A DNA stretch of 7,528 bases from Sphingomonadales bacterium (GCA_027489295.1 JAIYAA010000086.1:1-7528); one strand, 5' to 3'. Positions 1-5,276 are shown, counted from the stretch's first letter. Made by a program: numbers and translations. Notes: generated from the letters alone by a model not told the origin.

Positions 1-159
1 GGGCTGGCGGTGCTGATCGCGGTGGTGATCGGCGGCTTCTACCTGTTCAACCAGAACGCTCGCGAGAACGCCAAGACCGACGCCGTCACCAGCGTGGCGA
101 AGGATGTCGGCTCGGCCGCGAAGGACGTTGGCGACGCGGCCAAGGACGCGACGAAGTAA
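1..159 (+). CDS. C-terminal part of a small single-pass membrane protein with a Lys/Asp/Ala repeat tail
   Basis: Frame 1 is open from the left edge to TAA at 157-159, giving 52 visible residues; the start lies outside the window. The first ~17 residues (GLAVLIAVVIGGFYLF) form a clear transmembrane helix. They are followed by a charged stretch and then a hydrophilic tail built of near-identical heptads (AKDVGSA, AKDVGDA, AKDATK). Such a tail should form an amphipathic, possibly extended helix, as in LEA-like or envelope-stress small proteins, but I do not recognise a named family. It is followed by a strong terminator at 176-207, so it ends its transcription unit and converges on mtgA. The coding call is supported by G/C third positions and the terminator; function is unknown. 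Confidence 0.7.
   Translation, partial: GLAVLIAVVIGGFYLFNQNARENAKTDAVTSVAKDVGSAAKDVGDAAKDATK
97..156 (+). repeat. Tandem 21-nt (heptad-coding) repeats
   Basis: Units at 97-117, 118-138 and 139-156 (the last partial) encode AKDVGSA, AKDVGDA and AKDATK. Each unit begins GCG/GCC-AAG-GA, and the copies differ mostly at third positions. This suggests old duplication under protein-level selection rather than a recent DNA expansion. Confidence 0.6.
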
Positions 160-175
160 GCTTCCACCGAACAGC

Positions 176-207
176 CGTCATCCCGGCTTTCGCCGGGATG
201 ACGTTTT
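176..207 (+). terminator. Rho-independent terminator (12-bp perfect hairpin plus T tract)
   Basis: A perfect 12-bp stem (176-187 with 192-203) closes a 4-nt TTTC loop and is followed at once by TTTT (204-207). The T tract lies on the + side, so it terminates the gene ending at 159. On the minus strand the hairpin lies just beyond the mtgA stop (217) but lacks a following T run, so for mtgA it would mainly protect the 3' end. The core (GTCATCCCGGC / GCCGGGATGAC) resembles a palindrome that recurs between genes in many alphaproteobacterial genomes. Confidence 0.85.
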
Positions 208-216
208 ACAGGGCGC

Positions 217-960
217 TCACTTCAAACACCGATCCAGCCCGTTCCCCGCCACGACGTTGATCCGCGCATTGATCTTGTTGCCGTACTTGCGCGTAAACCC
301 GCGCGGGTCGACCGCCGCACGCTTCTTGGGCAGCGGCAGCACCGCGGCGATCAGCGCCGCCTCGCGGTCGGAGAGCTGCGACGCATCGTGATGGAAGTAG
401 CGCTCGGCGCCGGCGTTGACGCCATAGGTGCCGATGCCGGTCTCGGCGACGTTGAGGTACACCTCCATGATCCGCCGCTTGCCCCAGATATTCTCGATCA
501 GCACGGTGAACCAGGCTTCCAGGCCCTTGCGGAAATAGCCGCCGCCCTGCCACAGGAACACGTTCTTCGCGGTCTGCTGGCTGATCGTCGATCCCCCGCG
601 GATCTTGTGCCGGCCATCGTTGTTGCGCTGATAGGCCTTCTCGATCGCCGCGAAATCGAAGCCGTTATGCTGGCAGAAGCGGGCATCCTCGCCCGCGATC
701 ACCGCGCGGGCCATGCTCGGATCGATGCGGTTCAGGCCCATCCAGTCCTTGGTCGCGCCGTGGCCGGCGACCACATCGCCGATCATCGTCCAGGTGATCG
801 GGGGCGGCACGAAGCGATACACCGTCACCATCACCAGCGACAGCAGCACGAAGCCGAAAACGAGCTGGACCCCCAGCACGATCAGCCGGCGCCACCAGGG
901 CTTGCGCGGGGCAGCCGAGGACCGGCGGGGAGCGGAGCTGCGGGTGCGATTCTTCGTCAC
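217..960 (-). CDS. mtgA: Monofunctional biosynthetic peptidoglycan transglycosylase (GT51)
   Basis: Polymerises lipid II into glycan strands at the outer face of the inner membrane and has no transpeptidase domain. With the GTG start at 960 it has 247 residues, normal for MtgA. A basic, Arg/Ser-rich N-terminus precedes one membrane anchor (about 26-48). The GT51 motifs follow in order: GEDARFCQHNGFD with catalytic Glu91, RGGSTISQQ (121-129), KRRIMEVYLN with the second conserved Glu166, and GIGTYGVNAGAERYF. All key residues are present. An in-frame TTG at 996 directly follows an in-frame TGA and would add 12 residues. I prefer the GTG because family proteins usually begin with a short basic tail, but neither start has a convincing ribosome site. 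It is the last gene after rpoH (62-nt gap) and probably shares its transcript; the leader holds competing hairpins (962-1014). Confidence 0.93.
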   Translation of the reverse strand: MTKNRTRSSAPRRSSAAPRKPWWRRLIVLGVQLVFGFVLLSLVMVTVYRFVPPPITWTMIGDVVAGHGATKDWMGLNRIDPSMARAVIAGEDARFCQHNGFDFAAIEKAYQRNNDGRHKIRGGSTISQQTAKNVFLWQGGGYFRKGLEAWFTVLIENIWGKRRIMEVYLNVAETGIGTYGVNAGAERYFHHDASQLSDREAALIAAVLPLPKKRAAVDPRGFTRKYGNKINARINVVAGNGLDRCLK

Positions 961-961
961 C

Positions 962-1014
962 GAACCGCCATGCCCCAGTCGGGGCGGTTCCTGCAATCAC
1001 CTGCCAGGAACCGC
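962..1014 (-). promoter_or_regulatory. Two mutually exclusive hairpins in the rpoH-mtgA gap
   Basis: Read on the minus strand, segment A (1014-1005, GCGGTTCCTG), segment B (993-984, CAGGAACCGC) and segment C (969-962, GGCGGTTC) follow one another. B pairs perfectly with A over 10 bp (11-nt loop). Alternatively B, shifted to 990-983, pairs perfectly with C over 8 bp. B cannot do both. A small CCCC/GGGG pairing lies between B and C. The second hairpin ends 1 nt before the mtgA GTG (960); the first puts the alternative TTG (996-994) in its loop. Neither is followed by a T run. This could be an rpoH 3'-end structure, an attenuator, or a translational switch for mtgA. The pairing is seen directly; the role is inference. 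Confidence 0.5.
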
Positions 1015-1022
1015 AGATCCGA

Positions 1023-1928
1023 TCAGTGGGTGGCGAGCAGGCGGCGATCGCCGGCCAGCCGCATCATCGCCTTTTGCAGTTTCTCGAACGCGCGCACCTC
1101 GATCTGGCGGACGCGCTCGCGCGACACGCCATAGACCTGGCTCAGCTCCTCGAGCGTCTTGGGATCGTCGGTCAGGCGACGCTCGGTGAGGATGTGCTTC
1201 TCGCGCTCGTTCAGGTCTTCCATCGCCGAGACGAGCATGTCGTGGCGGACATCGGCTTCCTGCGCTTCGGCAACGGCCTCGTCCTGCAGCGGGCCTTCAT
1301 CGGCCAGCCAGTCCTGCCACTGGCTTTCGCCATCCTCGCGCATCGGCACGTTGAGCGAGGTATCCCCGCCCATCGCCATGCGGCGGTTCATCGAGGTAAC
1401 CTCGTCCTCGGTCACGCCCAGATCGGTGGCGATCTTGGCGAGGTTCTCTGGGGAGAGATCGCCATCCTCGAACGCATCGAGCTTGGCCTTCATCCGGCGC
1501 AGGTTGAAGAACAGCTTCTTCTGCGCGGCGGTGGTGCCCATCTTCACCAGCGACCAGCTGCGCAGGATGAATTCCTGGATCGAGGCGCGGATCCACCACA
1601 TCGCATAGGTGGCAAGGCGGAAGCCGCGATCGGGCTCGAACTTCTTCACGCCCTGCATCAGGCCGATATTGCCTTCGGAGATCAGTTCCGACACGGGCAG
1701 GCCATAGCCGCGATAGCCCATCGCGATCTTCGCCACGAGGCGAAGGTGCGAGGTGACCAGCTGCGCCGCCGCATCGGTGTCGCCATGTTCCTGGAACCGC
1801 TTGGCGAGCATATATTCCTGCTCGGGGCTCAGGATCGGGAATTTCTTGATCTCGGAAAGATAGCGATTGAGGCTGGCCTCGCCGCCGAGCGCCGGGATCG
1901 TCGCGGGGACGTTGCTGCCGGTAGCCAT
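1023..1928 (-). CDS. rpoH: RNA polymerase heat-shock sigma factor RpoH (sigma-32)
   Basis: A 301-residue cytoplasmic sigma factor that directs core RNA polymerase to heat-shock promoters. Region 2 spans about 57-127, with the core-binding and -10-recognising stretch ELISEGNIGLM ... RLATYAMWWIRASIQEFI. The RpoH box QKKLFFNLR (136-144) separates it from RpoD. Region 4 (about 237-291) contains the -35-binding helix-turn-helix (LEELSQVYGVSRERVRQIE). The start is the ATG at 1928-1926, because a GGGAG ribosome site (1941-1937) lies 8 nt upstream and RpoH proteins begin near here. The frame stays open to 2060, but that extension would overlap the end of rluD and has poor codon use. rluD ends 58 nt upstream and mtgA starts 62 nt downstream on the same strand. 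The leader can fold (1951-1979), and an RpoH-like promoter precedes rluD, suggesting autoregulation. Confidence 0.97.
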   Translation of the reverse strand: MATGSNVPATIPALGGEASLNRYLSEIKKFPILSPEQEYMLAKRFQEHGDTDAAAQLVTSHLRLVAKIAMGYRGYGLPVSELISEGNIGLMQGVKKFEPDRGFRLATYAMWWIRASIQEFILRSWSLVKMGTTAAQKKLFFNLRRMKAKLDAFEDGDLSPENLAKIATDLGVTEDEVTSMNRRMAMGGDTSLNVPMREDGESQWQDWLADEGPLQDEAVAEAQEADVRHDMLVSAMEDLNEREKHILTERRLTDDPKTLEELSQVYGVSRERVRQIEVRAFEKLQKAMMRLAGDRRLLATH

Positions 1929-1936
1929 GATCGTTT

Positions 1937-1941
1937 CTCCC
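1937..1941 (-). promoter_or_regulatory. Ribosome binding site of rpoH
   Basis: GGGAG on the minus strand, 8 nt before the ATG at 1928. It decides the rpoH start in favour of the 301-residue form over the longer open frame. Confidence 0.75.
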
Positions 1942-1950
1942 TTTCCTTCG

Positions 1951-1979
1951 GGCGCCGCTCCCACCGGGACGCGTGCGCC
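1951..1979 (-). promoter_or_regulatory. Inverted repeat in the rpoH leader
   Basis: On the minus strand GGCGC (1979-1975) can pair with GCGCC (1955-1951), enclosing a smaller UCCC/GGGA stem (1969-1966 with 1962-1959) with a 3-nt loop. The structure lies between the rluD stop (1987) and the rpoH ribosome site. No T tract follows, so it is not a convincing terminator. It may be a leader structure affecting rpoH translation, which is common for this gene, but that is inference. Confidence 0.3.
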
Positions 1980-1986
1980 GCAAAAC

Positions 1987-2943
1987 TCATACGATAAGCT
2001 GGTTGAACAGTTCCTGCATGTCTGCAGGTATTTCGCTATCGAACGCCAAAGCGTTACCATTTATCGGGTGGATGAACCCGAGACGTGCCGCATGCAAGGC
2101 CTGGCGCTGGAAACCCAAGGTTGCCAGAAGTCCGCGGTGGCTGGAACGCATACTTCCATATAGAGGGTCCCCGACCAGCGGGTGGCCGATCGACGCCATG
2201 TGGACGCGGACCTGATGCGTGCGCCCAGTCTCGAGCCTGCATTCTACATAGGTTGCATCGCGCAGTTCGCGAATTTTGCGCCAATGGGTAATCGCGTGTT
2301 TTCCGTGGCCCTCGGCGCAGACCGCAATTTTCTTGCGGTTGCTGGGCGAGCGGGCGAGCGGTGCATTCACCGTGCCCTGCGCCATCCGCACCGCGCCGCT
2401 GGTGATGGCGCGGTAGCGGCGATCGATCGAGTGCGCCTTGAACTGGTGGGCCAGCCCGACATGCGCCGGGTCGGTCTTGGCCGCGACCATCAGGCCGGAG
2501 GTGTCCTTGTCGATGCGGTGGACGATGCCCGGCCGCGCCACGCCGCCGATGCCGGAGAGCTGGCCGGCGCAGTGGTGGAGCAGGGCATTGACCAGCGTGC
2601 CGTCGAAATTGCCCGCCGCCGGATGGACGACGAGACCCGCCGGCTTGTCGAGCACGATCAGATGCTCGTCCTCGAACACTACGTTGAGCGGAATGTCCTG
2701 CGCCTCGTTGTGGGCGGGCTTGGGATCGGGCACGACGACCTGGAAGATCGCGCCGCCGATCGCCTTGCGAGCCGGATCGCGGGCGAGCGCGCCGTCGGGG
2801 CCGGTGACCGCGCCCGAGGAGATCAACGCCTTCACGCGTTCGCGCGACAGCGTTGGCAGCGCGTCGGTCAGCGCACGATCGAGCCGCCAGCCATGCGCCT
2901 CGTCTGCGATCCGCGCTTCTAAGATGGAAACCCCCTGATTCAT
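1987..2943 (-). CDS. rluD: RluA/RluD-family 23S rRNA pseudouridine synthase
   Basis: Converts specific uridines in RNA to pseudouridine. The best match is RluD, which modifies helix 69 of 23S rRNA, because the protein has an N-terminal S4-like RNA-binding domain (about 18-75) that RluA lacks. The catalytic domain follows: NVVFEDEHLIVLDKPAGLVVHP, then HRIDKDTSG (142-150) with catalytic Asp145, RTHQVRVHMASIGHPLVGD (241-259) and QALHAARLGFIHP (281-293). At 318 residues it is full length. The ATG at 2943 gives the expected N-terminus, but no ribosome site precedes it. An RpoH-like promoter at 2954-2981 would start transcription only a few nucleotides before the ATG. It diverges from the M67 peptidase gene (18 nt between start codons) and leads into rpoH 58 nt downstream. 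RluC is a less likely assignment. Confidence 0.93.
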   Translation of the reverse strand: MNQGVSILEARIADEAHGWRLDRALTDALPTLSRERVKALISSGAVTGPDGALARDPARKAIGGAIFQVVVPDPKPAHNEAQDIPLNVVFEDEHLIVLDKPAGLVVHPAAGNFDGTLVNALLHHCAGQLSGIGGVARPGIVHRIDKDTSGLMVAAKTDPAHVGLAHQFKAHSIDRRYRAITSGAVRMAQGTVNAPLARSPSNRKKIAVCAEGHGKHAITHWRKIRELRDATYVECRLETGRTHQVRVHMASIGHPLVGDPLYGSMRSSHRGLLATLGFQRQALHAARLGFIHPINGNALAFDSEIPADMQELFNQLIV

Positions 2944-2953
2944 GTTTTACCGG

Positions 2954-2981
2954 AAATGGGCATGGGCGTTACGATTTCAAG
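2954..2981 (-). promoter_or_regulatory. Candidate RpoH (sigma-32) promoter for rluD-rpoH
   Basis: The minus strand reads CTTGAAA (2981-2975), then 13 nt, then GCCCATTT (2961-2954). This matches the E. coli sigma-32 consensus CTTGAAA / CCCCATnT at all seven -35 bases and all but one defined -10 base, at an allowed spacing. It also fits the alphaproteobacterial form TTG-N17-CYTATNT with one mismatch (CCCATTTCCG, including the final G). Initiation would fall near 2948-2946, only about 3-5 nt before the rluD ATG. The element overlaps the start of the divergent peptidase gene. The match is seen; promoter activity is inferred. Confidence 0.5.
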
Positions 2982-3363
2982 ATCCATACTGAACGGTATG
3001 AAAAAAGCTTCGGCCGCTGCCGCGCCCTGCGAAGCGTGCGGCCTGCTGTTCGGCGAGGGCGATGCGGTCACCGCCTTTACGCAGACGGAAAACCTCGCCG
3101 CATCGCCCGAGACGCGGTTCGAGATCGACCCTGCCGCGCTGTTCGCAGCGTTGCGGGCGGAGCGGGCCGGCGGGCCCCGGCTGATCGGCTATTGGCACTC
3201 GCACCCAAGCGGCGATCCGATGCCGTCGGCCACCGACGCCGCGCTGGCCGCGCCGGACGGCAAGCTGTGGCTGATCCTGGGGGGGGCGGTGGTTACGTGC
3301 TGGCGGGCGGGTGTCACCGGCCGCTGGGACCGGTTCGCGCCCGAGACGCTGGTGACCGTCTAG
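2962..3363 (+). CDS. M67-family JAMM/MPN+ metallopeptidase (bacterial JAB domain)
   Basis: A compact 133-residue single-domain zinc peptidase of the Mov34/MPN/PAD-1 superfamily; relatives cleave isopeptide or peptide bonds next to ubiquitin-like or sulfur-carrier proteins. The JAMM signature is intact: Glu24 in PCEACGLLFG, then the exact H-S-H-x7-S-x2-D pattern (His79, His81, Ser89, Asp92) in HSHPSGDPMPSATD. There is no signal peptide or membrane segment, so it should be cytoplasmic. The ATG at 2962 is chosen because GGAA (2952-2955) lies 6 nt upstream; an ATG at 2956 would add two residues. The N-terminal strand VTIS and following helix fit the family and argue against starting at 2998. No ThiS/MoaD-like or E1-like partner is visible here, so the substrate is unknown. 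It converges on the gene ending at 3425. Confidence 0.88.
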   Translation: MGVTISRSILNGMKKASAAAAPCEACGLLFGEGDAVTAFTQTENLAASPETRFEIDPAALFAALRAERAGGPRLIGYWHSHPSGDPMPSATDAALAAPDGKLWLILGGAVVTCWRAGVTGRWDRFAPETLVTV

Positions 3364-3424
3364 GCCATGACGGTCGGAAGCGGACTGCCGGCAAAAGGCC
3401 CATACGGGCAGCAGCGCGCGCCGG

Positions 3425-4333
3425 TTAGAAGGCCGGGACGGGTGCCTGCTCGTAGCGCGGCGGCGGTGCCGCGCGGACGAGGTCGGCCTGCTCCCGTGCC
3501 GCCTGCAGGTGTCGGGCGCATTCGATCAGTTCGTGGAGTTGCGCGGCATAATGGAAGCGGATGATCGCGAAGCCGGTCGCATCGAACGCCCGCATGCTGG
3601 GCCCGAGGTGCAACAGGAAGCGGCTGGCCTCGGCGCGCTTGAGCAGCCGGCGGACATGCGGCTGGGAGACGCCGAAGCGCTCCGCCAGCCAGGCGAGCGG
3701 CACCTTGGTCGACCCGCCCGGCTGGAATCGGGCATCGGTGCAGGCGAGCACCAGCGTGTGCAGGATCGAACATCCCGCCAGCGGATGCAGAAAGGCGGCA
3801 CGCAGGGCGGGGAAGGGATCGGTCATTCGGGCCAGTTCGTGCAGCCGTCCGGCCTGGATGGAGAGGAAGGGATCATAGGTCCCGTGATCCCCGATCGTGT
3901 CACGGACGGCGATCAGCGCGGGATCAACCAGCGCCGCGGCATCGAGCGCCGCCCGTAGCAGCCCGCTCCACGAGCGCTGGAACGCCGGGGTCGTCCGGCA
4001 GGAACCGCCTGCGTCGATCTCGAGAAAGCCGAGATGGGCCATGAAGTCGATCAGCGCGGCGGCGCGATTGGCGGTGAGCAGGCCGGAGCCGGCGCAGATC
4101 TGGCGGAGCGAGGACAGCGTGAGCGCGCCCTGCGTCTCCAGATAGGCGGCCGACATCGCGGTGATGTAATGGCCGGCGTCCTTGCAGATCGCGGCAAGCT
4201 TCCGGTCCGCCTCGCACACCGCCAGCATGTTGTCCGCCAGGCGGCGGGCGGCGAGGGGGAATGCGGGATGCTCGGCGACCGCGATCCAGCCCGCGGGCAG
4301 CGTCTCCCGATCCAAGGTGGCCGATTGCAGCAC
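3425..4333 (-). CDS. Unrecognised protein with two winged-helix-like segments; probable transcriptional regulator
   Basis: A 302-residue cytoplasmic protein I cannot assign to a named family. Two segments look like winged-helix DNA-binding units. One is at about 71-107 (LTLSSLRQIC ... GLLTANRAAALIDFMAHLGFLEI). The other is at about 211-244 (VPLAWLAERFGVSQPHVRRLLKRAE), a textbook helix-turn-helix. A helical linker joins them and a Pro-rich tail ends the protein. It has seven cysteines (40, 50, 80, 112, 188, 198, 272), many for this length. The GTG at 4333 is chosen because GGGGG lies 5 nt upstream and the codons just before it (ATT TTG GGG GTA) are unlike the gene. ATGs at 4354 and 4363 are alternatives. 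The frame opens at 4549, but that would run 127 nt into the oxidoreductase gene. It follows that gene by 89 nt and may be co-transcribed. Confidence 0.75.
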   Translation of the reverse strand: MLQSATLDRETLPAGWIAVAEHPAFPLAARRLADNMLAVCEADRKLAAICKDAGHYITAMSAAYLETQGALTLSSLRQICAGSGLLTANRAAALIDFMAHLGFLEIDAGGSCRTTPAFQRSWSGLLRAALDAAALVDPALIAVRDTIGDHGTYDPFLSIQAGRLHELARMTDPFPALRAAFLHPLAGCSILHTLVLACTDARFQPGGSTKVPLAWLAERFGVSQPHVRRLLKRAEASRFLLHLGPSMRAFDATGFAIIRFHYAAQLHELIECARHLQAAREQADLVRAAPPPRYEQAPVPAF

Positions 4334-4348
4334 GATTACCCCCAAAAT

Positions 4349-4401
4349 GTGCATGCCGTGCATAGCATGCCCATTCTGAGAGAAACAATTCGATTCCGGA
4401 A
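4349..4401 (-). promoter_or_regulatory. Repeat-rich candidate operator/promoter before the winged-helix gene
   Basis: GTGCAT occurs at 4349-4354 and 4358-4363, GCATGC at 4351-4356 and 4365-4370, and the 8-bp palindrome TTCCGGAA at 4394-4401. A weak -35-like TTGTTT (4388-4383) and a poor -10-like TATGCA (4364-4359) on the minus strand are 18 nt apart. If used, transcription would start shortly before the GGGGG and GTG (4333). The repeats are real in the sequence; their use as an operator, perhaps for autoregulation, is inference. Confidence 0.28.
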
Positions 4402-4422
4402 CGACCCCGGCGGCACCGTCGA

Positions 4423-5073
4423 TCAGGCGGGGGTTGCAGCGATCTGGCGCAGTGCCTGTTCGAACGCTTCGGGCGGCTGGCCGCCGGAGATCAGGTAGCG
4501 TCCGTCGAGAACAATCGCAGGTACTGCATTGATTCCGCGTGATTGCCACAGCGCCTCCTCGGCGCGCACTTCCTCGGCGTAGAGGCCGGTGTCGAGCACG
4601 TGGGCCGCTTCCCCGGCATCGAGGCCGGCCTGCTCGGCCGCGGCGAGCAGCACCGCGCGGTCGCCCGGATTGCGCCCCTCGGTGAAATAGGCGGTGAACA
4701 GCGCCAGCTTGAGCGCCCGCTGGTCGCCGGCGATGCCTGCCCAGTGCAGCAGCCGGTGCGCGTCGAAGGTGTTGTAGATCCGGCTATCGTCGGTCATCGC
4801 CATGGTGAAGCCGAATTCGGCGGCGCGCTCGCGGATCATCGCCCGGGTGCCGGCCGATTGCTCGGGGGTCGCGCCATATTTGCGGCCGATATGCTCGACG
4901 ATATTCTCGCCCTCGGGCGGCATCGCGGGATTGAGCTCGAACGGGTGGAAGCGGATCTCGGCGGTCACGACGTCGGCGGCGCGCGCCAGCGCGGTCTCCA
5001 GGCTCCGCAGGCCGATGACGCACCAGGGGCATACCACGTCCGATACGAAATCGATGGTGACGTCGCGGGGCAT
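4423..5073 (-). CDS. DsbA-family thiol oxidoreductase, FrnE-like
   Basis: A 216-residue thioredoxin-fold protein of the DsbA/FrnE group, which catalyses thiol-disulfide exchange. The fold starts with the strand VTIDFVSDVVCPWC, whose CPWC redox motif is Cys15-Cys18. It continues through a helical insertion (RIYNTFDAHRLLHWA) to the cis-proline loop INAVPAIV (Pro185) and ends with LISGGQPPEAFEQALRQI. There is no signal peptide, so unlike periplasmic DsbA it should act in the cytoplasm, as FrnE-type proteins do. The ATG at 5073 has an AAGGA ribosome site 7 nt upstream (5085-5081). The length is normal for the family. It lies upstream of, and on the same strand as, the winged-helix gene, and diverges from the TonB-dependent receptor gene with 215 nt between starts. 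The in vivo substrate cannot be told from sequence. Confidence 0.93.
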   Translation of the reverse strand: MPRDVTIDFVSDVVCPWCVIGLRSLETALARAADVVTAEIRFHPFELNPAMPPEGENIVEHIGRKYGATPEQSAGTRAMIRERAAEFGFTMAMTDDSRIYNTFDAHRLLHWAGIAGDQRALKLALFTAYFTEGRNPGDRAVLLAAAEQAGLDAGEAAHVLDTGLYAEEVRAEEALWQSRGINAVPAIVLDGRYLISGGQPPEAFEQALRQIAATPA

Positions 5074-5080
5074 CGGCAGG

Positions 5081-5085
5081 TCCTT
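5081..5085 (-). promoter_or_regulatory. Ribosome binding site of the FrnE-like gene
   Basis: AAGGA on the minus strand, 7 nt before the ATG at 5073, confirming that start. Confidence 0.7.
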
Positions 5086-5183
5086 TCAGCTGTGGTCGCA
5101 GCCGTCCATGCGCGCAGTGCGGAAACGGGACAAGCCCGCTGTGTCCGCGGCGCCACACCGGAAGATGATTACGAAATCGTTAC

Positions 5184-5223
5184 AGTTTTCGAAACATCGC
5201 GAAGCAGTATCGCGAGTTTTCGA
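5184..5223. repeat. Nested direct and inverted repeats upstream of the TonB-dependent receptor
   Basis: AGTTTTCGA occurs at 5184-5192 and again at 5215-5223 (31 nt apart, about three helical turns). ATCGCGA occurs at 5196-5202 and 5209-5215. Together they form an imperfect hairpin: TCGAAACATCGCGA (5189-5202) pairs with TCGCGAGTTTTCGA (5210-5223) over 13 bp, with one bulged base per side and a 7-nt loop. TTTT follows 6 nt later (5230-5233). It ends about 65 nt before the receptor start. It could be an operator or a leader hairpin. No confident promoter was found in the 215-nt intergenic region (5074-5288). Confidence 0.5.
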
Positions 5224-5276
5224 CCCTCCTTTTGCGCGCTTCGCCGCGGTCGGCTTCGGCCTCGTCGGCGTGCACG

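Noticed and set aside
962..991. EcfG-type general stress promoter (GGAAC ... GTT) before mtgA
   Set aside because: The GGAAC on the minus strand is followed by GTT only after 21 nt, too long for the usual spacing; the motif is better explained by the hairpin arms.
1026..1997. Long open frame on the + strand opposite rpoH
   Set aside because: It is the antisense shadow of a clearly identified sigma factor gene; the His/Leu/Ala-rich product has no family character and arises from high GC codon bias.
1929..2060. N-terminal extension of rpoH to 2060
   Set aside because: Overlaps the end of rluD, does not resemble RpoH N-termini, and the ATG at 1928 has a good ribosome site.
2437..2443. CTTGAAC on the + strand as a heat-shock -35 box
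   Set aside because: Inside rluD on the antisense strand, no matching -10 box, and no downstream + strand gene to serve.
2182..2922. Long open frame on the + strand opposite rluD
   Set aside because: Antisense to a full-length pseudouridine synthase with all motifs; no ribosome site or recognisable domain.
3398..3409. Terminator hairpin between the convergent genes at 3363 and 3425
   Set aside because: Only a 4-bp GCCC/GGGC stem with no T tract on either side; too weak to call.
4334..4549. N-terminal extension of the winged-helix gene up to 4549
   Set aside because: Would overlap the oxidoreductase gene by 127 nt, is Arg/Pro/Cys-rich without fold-like character, and has codon use unlike the rest.
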